Below, in pieces: positions 28,795 to 41,810 of a stretch of 64,000 bases of DNA. A program made the position numbers and the translations under genes. This DNA is from Senecio squalidus. Taxonomy: Eukaryota; Streptophyta; Magnoliopsida; Asterales; Asteraceae. Location: NCBI GenBank assembly GCA_910822075.1, contig CAJVGC010000508.1:33825580-33889579 (forward strand). Reading direction: 5' to 3'. The number at the start of each line of letters is the position of its first letter. The first letter of the stretch is position 1. The notes beneath the pieces were generated by a model that worked only from the letters and a program-made list of their open reading frames with translations, searched no databases and was not told where the DNA came from.

Positions 28795-31700
28795 GCTCCC
28801 ACTTTTGAATAATTTTCAAACAAACGTGATAACATTGATTAATGTCTAGCAACATATCAATGCTCCCATAAATGTACGAGTAAGTTTCTCCAAAACTCAC
28901 TTGTGAGTCTAAATTCGGTTCATATCCTTTTCTTACAGATACTTAGTTAAAATCTTTTGATGGATCAAAATCATTCCATTTTAACTACTGTTTCTCATTT
29001 CGCGAATCACTTAAAGATTACCAAATACTATCGAGACACATCTGGATTTATTTGGGTTCGGCCGAACATACATCTTAAGTATTCATGAGTGACCCAGTTA
29101 GCATCTAACTTCAGTTTTCACTGAAGGAACAAATCCTATCTTGACTACAATTGGTAGTCACCGTATTTCGCAACATTACCAAAAATAGCCTTTATAACAC
29201 CCTTATTCAGGAGTGCGTTTGACCAGAATCAAATAATGCACTACGTACATGATTCCCAACTTGCATCTCAAGTCAAAGGACATTAAACCTTATGAATTAT
29301 ACTTAATGACAAGGATCCATAAGTACTAATTCATGTGGGATAATCCAGTGTTCATTCCATGTACACCATCCGGGTTAGTGAGCCAGGCTGACTACTCAGA
29401 TATTGTCTTAATTCAATTATGCTCCCACACAATCAAACGACAACGGATATTTAGAAAAATATTTAAACATAAATATAAATCAAGGATTAAAACATGAAAA
29501 ATTGGATAACAATTATATAAGAAATGAAAGCACATATCCTCAATATTATTCATTCTTAATAAAATTGTTTATACATCCATATGTCCAAATACTAAATCAA
29601 TCACAGATTACATGAAACAACTAGATAAACGAAGTCCTATTCCCTCAACCAAGTGAGTTAGGATCGTTTTAACCTGATCCTTTGATCAGTTAAGTTGTTA
29701 TCTGTGTGAACTTTGAGTACTTAAATTTCACCACTCGATTCTCTTAAGAATATAGTGAAATTCCCCTGAAAGTGTTTAACTCCCTAATGAACCCTCAGGT
29801 TCATTGGCTATGATGATTGCACCAGCATTGTTGCAATACATATCCAAAAGAGTCTTGGCTTTGGGAACACTACCAAGTCCAGAAATAAATTTCCAGATCT
29901 AAACAGCTTCCATATGCATCTCTAAAAGATACAATGTACTCATATTCTGTTGTAGAGATGGTTGTTTATGAAATCCAACATCACAATATCCAATATTGGC
30001 CTCATGATTTCCACCATATACAAGAACCTTATTTTAAGTATCCCTAAGGTACTTAAGTATGTTCTTTATCAGCAATACAGTATCTTTCGCCTGGATTCTG
30101 TTGAAACTTGTTAACAATGTTCTGTGTTAAAAACACATTTAGGCCTTGTGCATCTCCCCACATACAAAATATATCCTTTTTCCTAAGCCTAAGGTATCAT
30201 TTTCATGTGCTCCACCTCTTGAGGTGTAAGATCACTATCCTTGATGTTGAGATTAAGTCTATCTTTCATTGATAAATTTCCATGCTTGGAATTTGCTATA
30301 CTAACTGCTTAAGTATATTATCAATGTAAGCTTACTTAACTCAATTAACCGCTTAGATCTATCTCTCAAGATCTTGATTCCCAAATAAATATCGCTTCTC
30401 CTAAGTCTTTAATGGCAAAACATTTTCCAAGATAAGATTTATCATCTTCAATCATTGGAACACTGTTTCCCATTGTTAATATGTCATTTACATATAAGAC
30501 AAAGAAAGTAACATTACTCCCACTGAATTTTTGATACACACATGGCTTATCGAAATTCTGAACAAAATCAACCTTTTGATTTCTTCATCAAATCTTTTAT
30601 TCCAACTTCTTGATGCTTGCTTAAGTCCATAAATGAACTTCTTTAGCTTGCATACTTGTTGGAATATAATGGATCAATAAAAACTTTCTGGTTGATTCAT
30701 ATAGACGCCTTTGTCTATATAACCATTCAGAAAGGTTGTTTTGACATCCATTTGCCATATCTCATAGTCATAGAACGTCGCTATGGCTAAGAGAATTCTA
30801 ATAGCTCTTATGTCTGCCATTGGGGAAAAGGTTTCCTCATAATCTATACCATAGACTTGAGTAAATCCTTTTGCCACGAGACGAGCTTTATAGATGTGTA
30901 TTTTACCATCCATGTATGTTCTTTATCTTTAAAAAGAAACATTTTCAATCGATAGTCTTGGCATTTGGAGTTTTATCTACCAAATTCCAAACTTCGTTTG
31001 CATTCATGGATTGAATCTCCAAATTCGCAGCTTGAAGTCATTTATCAGCGTCTAAACCTAATAATGCAACTTTCAAGTTTCGAGGTTCATTAAGATCCTC
31101 TTGATACGTCTCCATCCTCTAGATTAACTTTTAAGTTCAACCTAGAAGGTGCACGTATAGTCCTTTCGGACCTACGAATTGGAGCATCAACAATTTGTTG
31201 TTGAGACTGAACTTGTGGCTCAATCACAACTTGAGTCGGACTAGATTGAGGCATAACATGTGGCTCAACTCTATCCCCCCCGAATTGTTGATCACCAGTG
31301 TGAGTAGAAAGTGATGTATCTCCCTCTTGAACCTCGTCAAGTTCTACAACACTCCCACTGTTTCCTTGACCGATAAGCCTTGTTTCGAAAAACACGGAAT
31401 ACCGTGCAACTTGAACAGTTTGTTGGAATCATTTTGAGAATGCATAAAGCAGACTCTAGATCATCATCCCAAAGATAATGGCAGAATATTAAGGTTCATC
31501 ATCGATCTTACAGTGCCAAGCAAGATTCGATTTCTCCTTTCCGATACACCATTCTCTGATGAGTATAGGAAGGAGTAAGCCATTTGGTAATCCCAAATGC
31601 TTTGAGATGATCCTTAATCTCTAGGCTTAATTACTCACCACCACGATCCGATCAAACGATCTTGATGGTTTTGCCGAGTTGATTTTCTACTTCGTTTTGA

Positions 31701-33270
31701 AACACTTTGAATATGTTCAACCACCTTATGTTTATGTTTAAGCAAGTTAAACATAACCATAACTGTTGAAATTATCCGTCAATGTAACGAAATAGCTAGC
31801 ACCTTTCTTTGACACATGTCTAAAGGGATCACATACATCAGTATGTATGATTCCTAAAAGACCAGTTGCCCTTTTTGTCTCATACGAAAAAGGTTTCCTT
31901 GTCATTTTGCAAGACACACACAAGATTCGCATTTATCAAATAAAATATCATTTGACTTTAAAAGCTGTGAAGCCTTTTAATGCAATACCTGTATATGTGC
32001 GCAATACAACAATGTCATAGATAGGTTGAGTCCAAGTTGGACTTAACGCATTTAGTGCTAATAAATATAGAATTATAATTTAAAGAAGAATGAGCATGCA
32101 AATCTATTTCATATATGTCATTAATATCAATCATATTAATATAATAACATTATGTTTGAAACAGAAATTCCAAATTCATTATTCTATAAAACATAAACTG
32201 AAACATTCCCCCTAACATAAGTAAGTGCATAATAACAATTGTCTAATACAATTATTATGCCCTAGGGTAAATGTAAGTTGCAACTTATCATGGTTTCTAT
32301 GACTGTACGTACGGCATAGCCTACATACAATTTTAGAGATCCATTCTTTCAGTTTTCTCTTTGCTCTAAATCCTCACAAGGTAACACAAATATGAGTACT
32401 ACAACCAGTGTCATATACTCACGTATTTATTTTTAGAGAAAGAATATAATTCTATAAGTGAAGATTCCTGAAGATCCGGCGTTGCCGACTCTCTTCATGT
32501 CTTGCACCTCGGCTAGAGTAGGACAATTCCTCTTTCAATGCCTAATCACTTAACAGTGATTTCAACCATCATCCTTAGCAGGATGTTCTCTTTTCGCTAC
32601 AGGGGTTAGCTTAGGCTTGTGAATATAAACAATTGCTTGTTTATTCTTTCCGTCTTTAGCTTTTCCCTTAGCCTGCGGTTGTGTGTTCTTACCAGTACCA
32701 TACCACCACGAACCGCTAGGATCTGGTTGGTAACCGATTAGGAAGGAATTTCTCAAAACTCTACGTGCATCAAATGAAGTTCTTGAGAATTTTAGCCATA
32801 CCATTTATATTGTTGTTAGGAATGAATTCATCAAAACCTTGTGAAAGGCTATTCATAACAACAATAGGTTGATGGTAAGGGTAATTAATCCTTTCCAAAT
32901 GATTAAAGCAGCTTTTATGTTGACAACGTGAGTTCATACTGACGTTTCAGCAACATATTTACACTTATGCAATTCTTGAATCAAGTCGTTCAATTCAAGA
33001 CCGACTTGTTTCTCATACATAATGTGAAGCTTAATAATCATTATATCCGGCCACTTATCGCTACTTGATACGTTGCCCGAGTTATCTCATCATAGGCATC
33101 TTTCAGCTCAAAAGATATCGGTTTATTAATGACTGGTAATTACTTCATCGCTCATAGAACAATTCTCAGCTGATGAAACCAATCATTAAAATTTGGTTCA
33201 GTAAGTATTCACTTTTGAACATTGTTTTGATTTCTGACATAATCCCGCTTGAATCGGGATTTTGTGCCAT
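28795..33270 (-). pseudogene. Decayed copia gag-pol
   Basis: Fragments on the minus strand come in copia order. Gag starts at 33270 (MAQNPDSSGIMSEIK) and continues at 32804-32562, ending just before the expected zinc knuckle (KREHPAKDDG). Integrase remains at 31932-31747 (TGLLGIIHTDVCDPFRH; YFVTLTDNFNSYGYV). A Ser/Gln-rich integrase-RT linker is at 31395-31090 (RRSERTIRAPSR). RT is at 30913-30674 (KARLVAKGFTQVYGIDYEETFSP; MDVKTTFLNG). RNase H traces lie near 29990-29800 (STTEYEYIVSF; CNNAGAIIIANEPEG). Integrase before RT identifies Ty1/copia. Many stops and frameshifts are present. About 1 kb between RNase H and the 3' LTR is non-coding. Confidence 0.85.
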
Positions 33271-34739
33271 TTCTACAAAACAGAAGAAAGTTCTGATTAA
33301 TACTTTCGACATAAAATTCTTAACTTAAAACGTAAAACCCATGGTTTACTTTTAGTTAAGTCTAGGACCCAATTGACATATTACCGTTCCATCAGTTGAT
33401 CTGCTAGGAACTAAATAATACTCAAAAGGTAAGGAACGATTCGTAATTGCATTTACCGGTGCAATTCCTAGAAAATGGGACTTAATGTCATAATTCGATC
33501 CGAGCATCAAAATGGTGATCGTGACATTAATCATGTTTCGTCGCATCTTATCGCTATCGGCGTTTACAGTCTCACTGCATAACCCGATTTAAGTCATCCG
33601 ACTGAAGACTGCAGATAGTCCACCACAGTCTCACTATGAGTGGTAATCCGCCTTGGATACACTTCACCTACGTCTCACGTAGAGTGACGAGCAAGTACAA
33701 GTTGTCTAGGCAATACGGATAGCAATTGACTTAAATTCCATGGGTGTTAAAAATCTACGTACGCAATTGCCATGCACCAATTTCGTAGCGTAATTTAATT
33801 AAAAACAAAATGTTTTTATTTTACTGGTTATTAAACGTGTTTCTATGATTACCTAACTCATACAACTAATCGTAACATGGTCATCATTAAAAAACCCTTT
33901 CGGTAGCTCTACAACGGGTACGACCAGGTAAGCAAGTGAGGGTAGGGGACGACTAAGCATCTCTTAAAACCTGACCTCATTAGGAGTAGAATACTCCGCA
34001 AACTTTCCTAGACATCGTCCTTTATGTAGGTGAGCCTAGTTGGGTAATAATACACTGAGCATGTACAATCTAGTTATAAATTACCAATCACACGCTTATT
34101 AAATCGATGGTTTTTAAGATATTTTGTAAATTTATACGTTCCGTCGCTGGACCAAATTACGGTATATAAACCCAACCAAATGCGTTATAGAACGTATAAA
34201 AGTGTCAAAATAAATTAATAACTCGTCATAATAATTCTTTAGTCTTATTATTAAATTTTGTTTCTTTCAAAAGACATTTGACAAACAATATTTATAATAA
34301 ACAATTTAGAATTATTCTACGCAACTAATTGGGTAATGCCTAAAAAGTCTCTATGGTCATTGTTTACATATTGAATCACTCCCGTTTCAAAGGAAACGGA
34401 CCACATACATCCGTCCAAATAAACAAGTTTGGATTGTGTAAGCTATCAATATGTAAACAATTCGTATATCAAATAAACCACACATAACTTTTTATCATAC
34501 AAATCCTTTTGTGTCGCACATATTCAATTAACAATTAATAATATGTCACTAATTCAATTTACTTTTTAACAATATCAATATATCTAATTATGCTTACAAA
34601 GTTATGCATGCAACTTTATAAACATAATTTTGCATAAAAGTAAATAAGGTAATTAAACATCAAATTGCAAGGTAGATTGATTTCAAATTAACTTTTAATT
34701 TTGTAAAATCATACAATAAACCAACCCTAATCCCCCCTC

Positions 34740-34740
<1 letters not shown>
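33271..34740 (-). other. Leader region upstream of copia gag, 5' LTR not found
   Basis: No credible ORF. In the element's direction this lies between an unseen 5' LTR and gag. The segment at 33590-33730 has several short related words (CAGTCTCACT, GTCTCACGTAGAGTGAC) that could fold. Because no primer-binding site is visible, the true limit of the copia element on this side is unknown. Confidence 0.3.

Positions 34741-34803
<63 letters not shown>
34741..34803. repeat. (AAT)n microsatellite at left edge of duplicated block
   Basis: About 21 units. The sequence to its right matches 38408 onward almost exactly; the sequence to its left does not match. The microsatellite is therefore the breakpoint of the duplication. 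Confidence 0.95.
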
Positions 34804-34805
<2 letters not shown>

Positions 34806-35574
34806 GAATTATGACATGATAAAAGTTTATAAGAGTTACATTTTGGTACAAATATTGAAAGACTATATACATAAATAAGTTTATGAATTGATTAGCTCGA
34901 TGTACTAGTAATAATATACTCGAAATAAAATTATCGATTTAATATAATTTGTTATGAAGTTATAAATGATGTCGGTTATATGATAAACCAAAGACTCTTT
35001 GAAGATTAATAATAAAACTAGGGGATATACTTACGTAGATAAACTTGAGAAATCCGAAAACGTTAGATCGAAGTCTTGATTTTCCCAACTCAAGGATACC
35101 AAAACGTTCTTTTTTTCTTTTTCTTTTTTTCTTGTTTCCAAAGCATCATGCATGTTGATAAAAGAAAGAAAATGATGTTTTTCTTCTTGTTGCTACCATC
35201 ACGACATAAACACAAATGAAAGATAAAGATTTTTATCTTGTTTGGTTAATGAAGATTGAATATGAATAGGTGTGTTATAAATTATCATTATGGGACCAAA
35301 TTAAATATAGGTCCTTCAACTCCTCTTAGAGATTATTTTCAATGCAATTAAATAATATATAAACTTTTCATATTATTAGAATTCATTTTTAAATCAATAG
35401 GAACAAAACCTCAAAGTTTGTGGTTTTAGTTTAATGGACTCCAAAATTTATATTATGACTTAGTTTTAACAAAACAAAATTCATCTTAGGATATCATAAT
35501 AAAATACTTAGGCTATAATTAGAAAATATTTATACTTACAAAATATATATTTTTTTTATTTTTGGGATATTACA

Positions 35575-35835
35575 AATCTACCTACTTAAAAAGAATTTCG
35601 TCCTCGAAATTTGAAGAAAGATATGAAACGAAACATACGAAGACGAGATAAGAACAATTTGAACGAACAGATGGTTAAGATATTAGAACGATCTACACAC
35701 ACAAAAAAAGGTTCGAAAGTAGACCGACTTTATCAAAATACAAAAAGAAATCCTAACCCAAAGTCTACCCAATCTCACAGGCCATAACTTAAGTCTAAGT
35801 TTCTACAGGAAAGAGCCGAAGCTCTGATACCATTC
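35575..35835 (-). other. Complete 261-bp non-coding internal domain (copy 1)
   Basis: Primer-binding site complement GCTCTGATACCA at 35821-35832. Palindrome at 35594-35611 and purine-rich tract next to the LTR end TGTAATATCCC (minus strand). No gag or pol. Copy 2 is 39168-39428 with primer-site complement at 39414-39425. Confidence 0.8.
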
Positions 35836-38346
35836 TGTAACGCCCCAAGCTTACAAAGCATACAAAATGATATCGAAAGAAACTTAAAAGGCAAAAGGGC
35901 TTTAAACTTATACAAAAGCAAACCAAATATTCCAAAGACAAATTTCCAAAATGAGGGACTAAAAGATAATAATATTCTAAGGGAAGCGTTCTAAATCCTT
36001 AATCTCTCTACGCTCGACCCCATTCCCCAAAGCCACTGAGTACCTGCCGTTTAAGAAGGAAAGAAAAAAGAAAACGGCTGAGCGAGTGCTCAGTGAACAG
36101 ATATATACAATGACACGGAATAGGTATGACATGCATAATAAATAAATACAAAACTTATTTAAAAATACAAAGTTGCAAGACAAAACTTATTTTCAAACCA
36201 AACTTATTTTCAAAACAAAATATAAATATGTATAATTCCATCGTATCCAATGTCAATATATCAAAGTATTACCAACATATATCCACATATTAAAAAGCCA
36301 AATTTCGTAAAATAATGCACCAAGAGTCAAACAAATAGGTAACAAATATCAAATGAAATCCTAGGGTAACACATACCACTAGTCTTTCCAAAAGGTGCAA
36401 ACGTTTCGTATGACACTACGATAAACGTCCACCATCAAACACACAAAGTTCCTAGGATCGATCCATACGCCTCTTATAACAAATAATACTTAGTGCACCT
36501 TACCACAGTCCGGGTAAACAAAAAGAGACGCCGTAGATATAGCAAAATACACCGCTACGGTCGATGCCACATTATTGGTGTCACAATAACGCGCCCGTGG
36601 GACCTCCATGGATAGGTTACTCTTAGGCATATCTTACGAAACCGTTTTAACCAACTTATATATATAACAACATTAAAAATACTTTTACAAATTATCAAAG
36701 TGATTATACGACTTCAAAATATGTTTACGAACTTATAAAATAATGTACGTAAAGTAGTTTAACCATAAACATAAAATATTATATAATGTGACATTTTATT
36801 TATTTTGAAAATCACGTGTTACCCAACCATTCGGTCTAATCATTGTCACGAGTCACCATAACAAGATTATCAAACAATGTACGAAATAACAACTTAACGG
36901 GACCTTATCGGGACGTGCAAAGCCACACGAAATGAGGGCAACTCGATACGAGTCATCGTACGTATCACCAGACTCATACGTGTTCTTTACCGAGCTATTT
37001 AGAGACTTTTTCGGGGCTGATTTGGGACTATTTCGGGGCTGATTCGGGACTATTTCGGGACTATCTCGGGGCTGTTTCGGTAGGGGTTTTCGAGACACGG
37101 TTTTGACACATAAAATACTTTTCGTTTACTCGTTTTCAAATCTACACATGATCACAAATTCTCGTTAGTACACCAAATGATCAAAATAAAATAATAGGAT
37201 TTCAAAATAAAACTTAAACAAACTTTTATGCAAACATACATGTCATACCAATAATATTTCAAATCAATCAACAAGATTTTCAAAGAGACTTATACGAAAT
37301 TTGTACAAACGGTCAAAAGATACACATACGAGAAAAACAATGAATTTGTATCTATAATCACAAGAAACATGTATCGAAGAAGTTAGGGAAATCAAAAAGG
37401 AAGGTTACGAATAAAAAGGATGTTTAAGATAGACATATGTGCAAATATATTATAATCACAAGAAACATGTATCGAAGAAGTTAGGGAAATCAAAAAGGAA
37501 GGTTACGAATAAAAAGGATGTTTAAGATAGACATATGTGCAAATATATTACGAACAAAATAATACTTATTGAAAGATAATATATATGTACAAATGATCAA
37601 AGAAACATATACATCAAAAGAATTACGAAAATTCACATAAGGAAGCCATGAATAAAAATGAGGCACATAAGATGTGGAATGAACTATATACGAGTGAAAT
37701 GAATACTAAAAAGAAAGTTAAGAATATTGGGATAATCAAAATAATCAATCGAACGAAGACAACAAATATACATATAAATGTATCGAACATACGTAAAAAT
37801 ATTCACAATAATATTCAATAGAAATATGACACCAAACATACATATAATGTATAGAATATTCGTACCAACAATAATACGAATAATAGAAACATAATTAAAA
37901 GAGACTCGGAATATCCGTACCAACAATAATACGAATAAGATAAAAGTATTTAAAAAAAAGACTAAGAATATCCGTACCTTATTTCCAAACAAAATAATTG
38001 CAAAAACGAAAGAACCACCGAACGAATGCGATCAACGAACCAAATCTAACATATAGAAAAGTATGAGAACCAAAACACATTCAAATAGAGAGTTTGTAAT
38101 ATCCACTTATAACTTATATATAAGATTATTTTAACTCTTTGAAATACAAACCGTGAATTGTATAAGTGTTTAAATCACTTATTCTCATCATACTTCAATT
38201 ATTATATACATAATCAATTTATTCAAAACATGTAAGATTTCATAAATTTATACTTGTCTTAATAACTTAAGTACCATACTTATATAATCTACTAAAATAA
38301 TCGTATATTTATTTGAACAAAAACCCATAGTATTAATATATCAAAA

Positions 38347-38409
<63 letters not shown>

Positions 38410-39167
38410 GAATTATGACATGATAAAAGTTTATAAGAGTTACATTTTGGTACAAATATTGAAAGACTATATACATAAATAAGTTTATGAATTGATTAGC
38501 TCGATGTACTAGTAATAATATACTCGAAATAAAATTATCGATTTAATATAATTTGTTATGAAGTTATAAATGATGTCGGTTATATGATAAACCAAAGACT
38601 CTTTGAAGATTAATAATATATACTTACGTAGATAAACTTGAGAAATCCGAAAACGTTAGATCGAAGTCTTGATTTTCCCAACTCAAGGATACCAAAACGT
38701 TCTTTTTTTCTTTTTCTTTTTTTCTTGTTTCCAAAGCATCATGCATGTTGATAAAAGAAAGAAAATGATGTTTTTCTTCTTGTTGCTACCATCACGACAT
38801 AAACACAAATGAAAGATAAAGATTTTTATCTTGTTTGGTTAATGAAGATTGAATATGAATAGGTGTGTTATAAATTATCATTATGGGACCAAATTAAATA
38901 TAGGTCCTTCAACTCCTCTTAGAGATTATTTTCAATGCAATTAAATTATATATAAACTTTTCATATTATTAGAATTCATTTTTAAATCAATAGGAACAAA
39001 ACCTCAAAGTTTGTGGTTTTAGTTTAATGGACTCCAAAATTTATATTATGACTTAGTTTTAACAAAACAAAATTCATCTTAGGATATCATAATAAAATAC
39101 TTAGGCTATAATTAGAAAATATTTATACTTACAAAATATATATTTTTTTTATTTTTGGGATATTACA
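35836..39167 (-). repeat. Complete 3332-bp LTR of the array
   Basis: In the element's direction it begins TGTAATATCCC and ends GGGGCGTTACA. It includes an AAT microsatellite (about 38350-38407), a perfect 98-bp tandem duplication (37353-37548), repeats of GAATATCCGTACCAACAATA (about 37856 and 37909, partly at 37967) and a minisatellite of CGGGACTATTTCGGGGCTGATT type (about 37012-37080). No believable gene is inside; the frames of 80-100 codons are low-complexity. Confidence 0.75.
37353..37548. repeat. Perfect 98-bp tandem duplication
   Basis: 37353-37450 and 37451-37548 are identical. It is therefore a very recent local duplication within the LTR. Confidence 0.95.
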
Positions 39168-39457
39168 AATCTACCTACTTAAAAAGAATTTCGTCCTCGA
39201 AATTTGAAGAAAGATATGAAACGAAACATACGAAGACGAGATAAGAACAATTTGAACGAACAGATGGTTAAGATATTAGAACGATCTACACACAAAAAAA
39301 AAGGTTCGAAAGTAGACCGACTTTATCAAAATACAAAAAGAAATCCTAACCCAAAGTCTACCCAATCTCACAGGCCATAACTTAAGTCTAAGTTTCTACA
39401 GGAAAGAGCCGAAGCTCTGATACCATTCTGTAACGCCCCAAGCTTACAAAGCATACA

Positions 39458-40247
39458 TATCAAGAATTTGATGGATTTTTAAGATATATATCAAGAATTT
39501 GATGGATTTTTTTGTATGGAGAAAGGTATAATCGGATTTGAGAAGTAAAGAAGAGAATGTAGAGTTAGGAAGTAGATAAGAGGGTTTTGTAAACCTGCTT
39601 CAATACCATAAAGTTTGACGTTTTTATTATTTTTTAAATCTAGAATATAAATCATACACGAGTATATATCGTAGGTTTCAATCAAACTCTAGAGCGAATA
39701 TGTCCAGTTGACTAGATTAACATGCTAAACTTCATAAACTAATAGTTGTTTCTTGATGTTGTTTGTATGTCGATTTTTTAATAAGGAAATGACAACGTTT
39801 AAAGACTATCTATTAGATTAAACAAAAATTGTGCGAGGTGAAATAGACTATGTGGCAAAGGTGTTATGGTACTTGACATATACTTGTGTGCATAGCATGG
39901 GTGGTGGAATGAACCATTCCTTATGATCTTATGAAAATTTAACAATATTGTCTCTTTGCAAATTATATCTTCATATAGTATTATCTTTTCTTGTTTGAAG
40001 AATCCCTAAAATAGTAATGTCGTTGTTATTTGTTTGTACTAAAATAGTACCTATGCGATACGACGGTGACGAAAATATTTAATTTTAAAAAATTACACCA
40101 CATTTATGGTCAGACCATTCTAGCTATTTAAAAATTATGTTTTGATCAACCCTTTTAAGCGTATATAAACACCGTATAAATATTTAGACATTATTTTAAA
40201 TATTTGAATGTTATAATTGAATAAACATGGTTGACAATTTTTAATTA
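39458..40247. other. Intergenic, with a small tandem duplication
   Basis: TATCAAGAATTTGATGGATT is repeated with a 31-bp period (39458 and 39489). Otherwise it is AT-rich DNA with no recognised feature. Confidence 0.5.
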
Positions 40248-40261
40248 TAAATACTTAGTAT
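40248..40261. repeat. Probable MULE target-site duplication (left)
   Basis: TAAATACTTAGTAT matches TAAATACTAAGTAT at 41687-41700 with one difference. Mutator-like elements make 8-11-bp duplications; the match is slightly longer. Confidence 0.7.
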
Positions 40262-41686
40262 TAAATTACGCCATTAGTCCCTATGGTTGTACCAAGTTTA
40301 CTAGTTTAAGGCTTTTTTAAAAATAATTATACCAAAAGTCCCCAACATTGTCATTTCATAACACCGGTGGTCCTCGACATTTTTATTTAATAACAACGGT
40401 GGTCACTGAGTCAACTGAATTGACTAAAATACCCTTATCTTCAAAATTGTTTGTATTATATTTATATTTATATTATTTAAATAAATAAAAAAAGAAAAAT
40501 AAATTAATAAAACACATTCCAACCTCCTCCACCCCATACTTTCTAAAAACCTCCATACTTTCCGGCTAACCTCCATTTTCTCCGGCGAATCTCACATATC
40601 CCCGACTACCTCCTACAACCTCCTTAAATTAAATAGTAAAATCCTAAAATTATTATTATCCACAAATCATTAGTAAGGTTTATTAATTTCTTTCCAAATT
40701 CAAAAACACAAATCAAAACCAAATAACCGTTTAAATATTTATCACATAAAACCACCACCTCTATGAAATGTACCGGGTAATCTATGCAACCAAAATCTAC
40801 AAATAGGTCATGAAAATTGAAATGTAGATCTGAAACAAACGAAACCCAAAACCCAAATCCAAAACTCAAATCAAAATCCAAAACTGAAGTTACAAAACCC
40901 AAAACAAAACTTCATGTAGCAGTCTTCTCAATACAACAAGATTGTTTTTCATATTGATGAAATACCATTTTAAATAATCACAGAGGAATCATGTAACAGC
41001 CTTCTCAATTGCTTCAATGCACTCTATCACAGTCGCCTTGTTTGACATTGCACACATTACGGCTTCATGAAGTGCCTGGTTATTTTTTTATTGATTCACA
41101 AACAAAATCAATAAAAAAAAGGGGAATAAAAATAGTGATATTAGTAGTTGTAATGTGTAGTACTAGTACCTCGTAGTGTAAGCCATGGAGAGGTTTTGCT
41201 ACTAGATCCTTGAGTAGCGGCTAGTGATACTAAGCAGATTAACATGCTGATTACCACCGGAGCTGCCACATTTTGTCGGAATATGTTAACGCCGGTGACA
41301 GTTGATTCTCCATCATCATTATGTGGTTGGTGCTTTATGATTAAGTTTAATTTTTAAATATGTTTTTGAGTGTTTATATGGATTAGAGAAAGATAAAGAT
41401 AGAAATAAAAATGGGGAAGAAGAAAAGATACAGAGAGAGAAGAAAAGAGGAGAGAGAAGGTAGTTTTATTTATTATTAGTTTATTCTTTTTTTAGTTATT
41501 AAGAATATATTTATAAATGAAAATAATAAAATAATAAAACTAAGGGCATTTTAGTCTTTATGTATGAAAAAGGATCAACGACGTAACGAAGTTACAACAT
41601 TGAGGACGTTTGGTGTAATTATTTTAAAAAAAGCCTCAAACTAGCAAAATCGATACAACCATAGGGACTAACGGCGTAATTTACTC
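40262..41686. mobile_element. Non-autonomous Mutator-like element (1425 bp)
   Basis: Long terminal inverted repeats of about 110 bp start TAAATTACGCC-TTAGTCC on both ends and continue GCTAGTTT-AGGC and AATAATTA-ACCAAA. The ends are flanked by the near-identical 14-bp repeat. No transposase is present. The interior contains a coding-like piece with an intron on the minus strand (41220-40989). Confidence 0.75.
40989..41220 (-). pseudogene. Coding-like fragment with intron inside the MULE
   Basis: Exon-like 41220-41170 reads PLLKDLVAKPLHGLHYE, followed by GTACTAG. Exon-like 41075-40989 follows an AACCAG acceptor and reads ALHEAVMCAMSNKATVIECI and then EAIEKAVT before TGA. The phase is kept across a 94-bp intron with proper GT-AG ends. 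I do not recognise the protein. It is likely the 3' end of a captured cellular gene. It has no start codon and no upstream frame. Confidence 0.4.
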
Positions 41687-41697
41687 TAAATACTAAG

Positions 41698-41810
41698 TAT
41701 CAACTTATATATTTCTGATAATTTATGTATTTCCGGTCCTTCTATATTTATAAATTATAAATATAGAAGGACTGGAAATACATAAATTATCATAAATATA
41801 TAAGTTGATA
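41698..41810. repeat. 113-bp near-perfect hairpin
   Basis: The left arm starts TATCAACTTATATATTT and the right arm is its reverse complement ending ATATATAAGTTGATA. The arms are about 55 bp with only two mismatches seen (near 41715 and 41735) and a centre at about 41754. It begins inside the right MULE target duplication. It could be a small foldback element or a hairpin-RNA source. Confidence 0.85.

Larger units (their letters stand above)
34741..39457 (-). mobile_element. LTR-internal-LTR-internal array with 3.3-kb LTR and 261-bp internal domain
   Basis: Read on the plus strand: partial LTR (to 35574), internal (35575-35835), complete LTR (35836-39167), second internal (39168-39428) and a stub of the next LTR (39429-39457). 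Each internal segment has the palindrome/polypurine region next to one LTR (AATTTCGTCCTCGAAATT...CTACC) and a complement of TGGTATCAGAGC next to the other, so it is a whole internal domain from primer site to PPT with no coding capacity. The orientation is minus. The two copies of the shared block are over 98% identical by eye, with one 11-bp indel near 35018 and few substitutions. Confidence 0.75.

Noticed and set aside
35836..39167. Satellite or centromeric repeat array
   Set aside because: The repetition is explained by LTR structure with primer site and PPT. No monomer array is present.
40624..40902. 92-codon minus-strand ORF in the MULE
   Set aside because: Phe/Asp/Leu-rich low-complexity translation of AAACCC-AAATCC-type sequence. 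No family resemblance, and the intron-bearing segment nearby is more gene-like.
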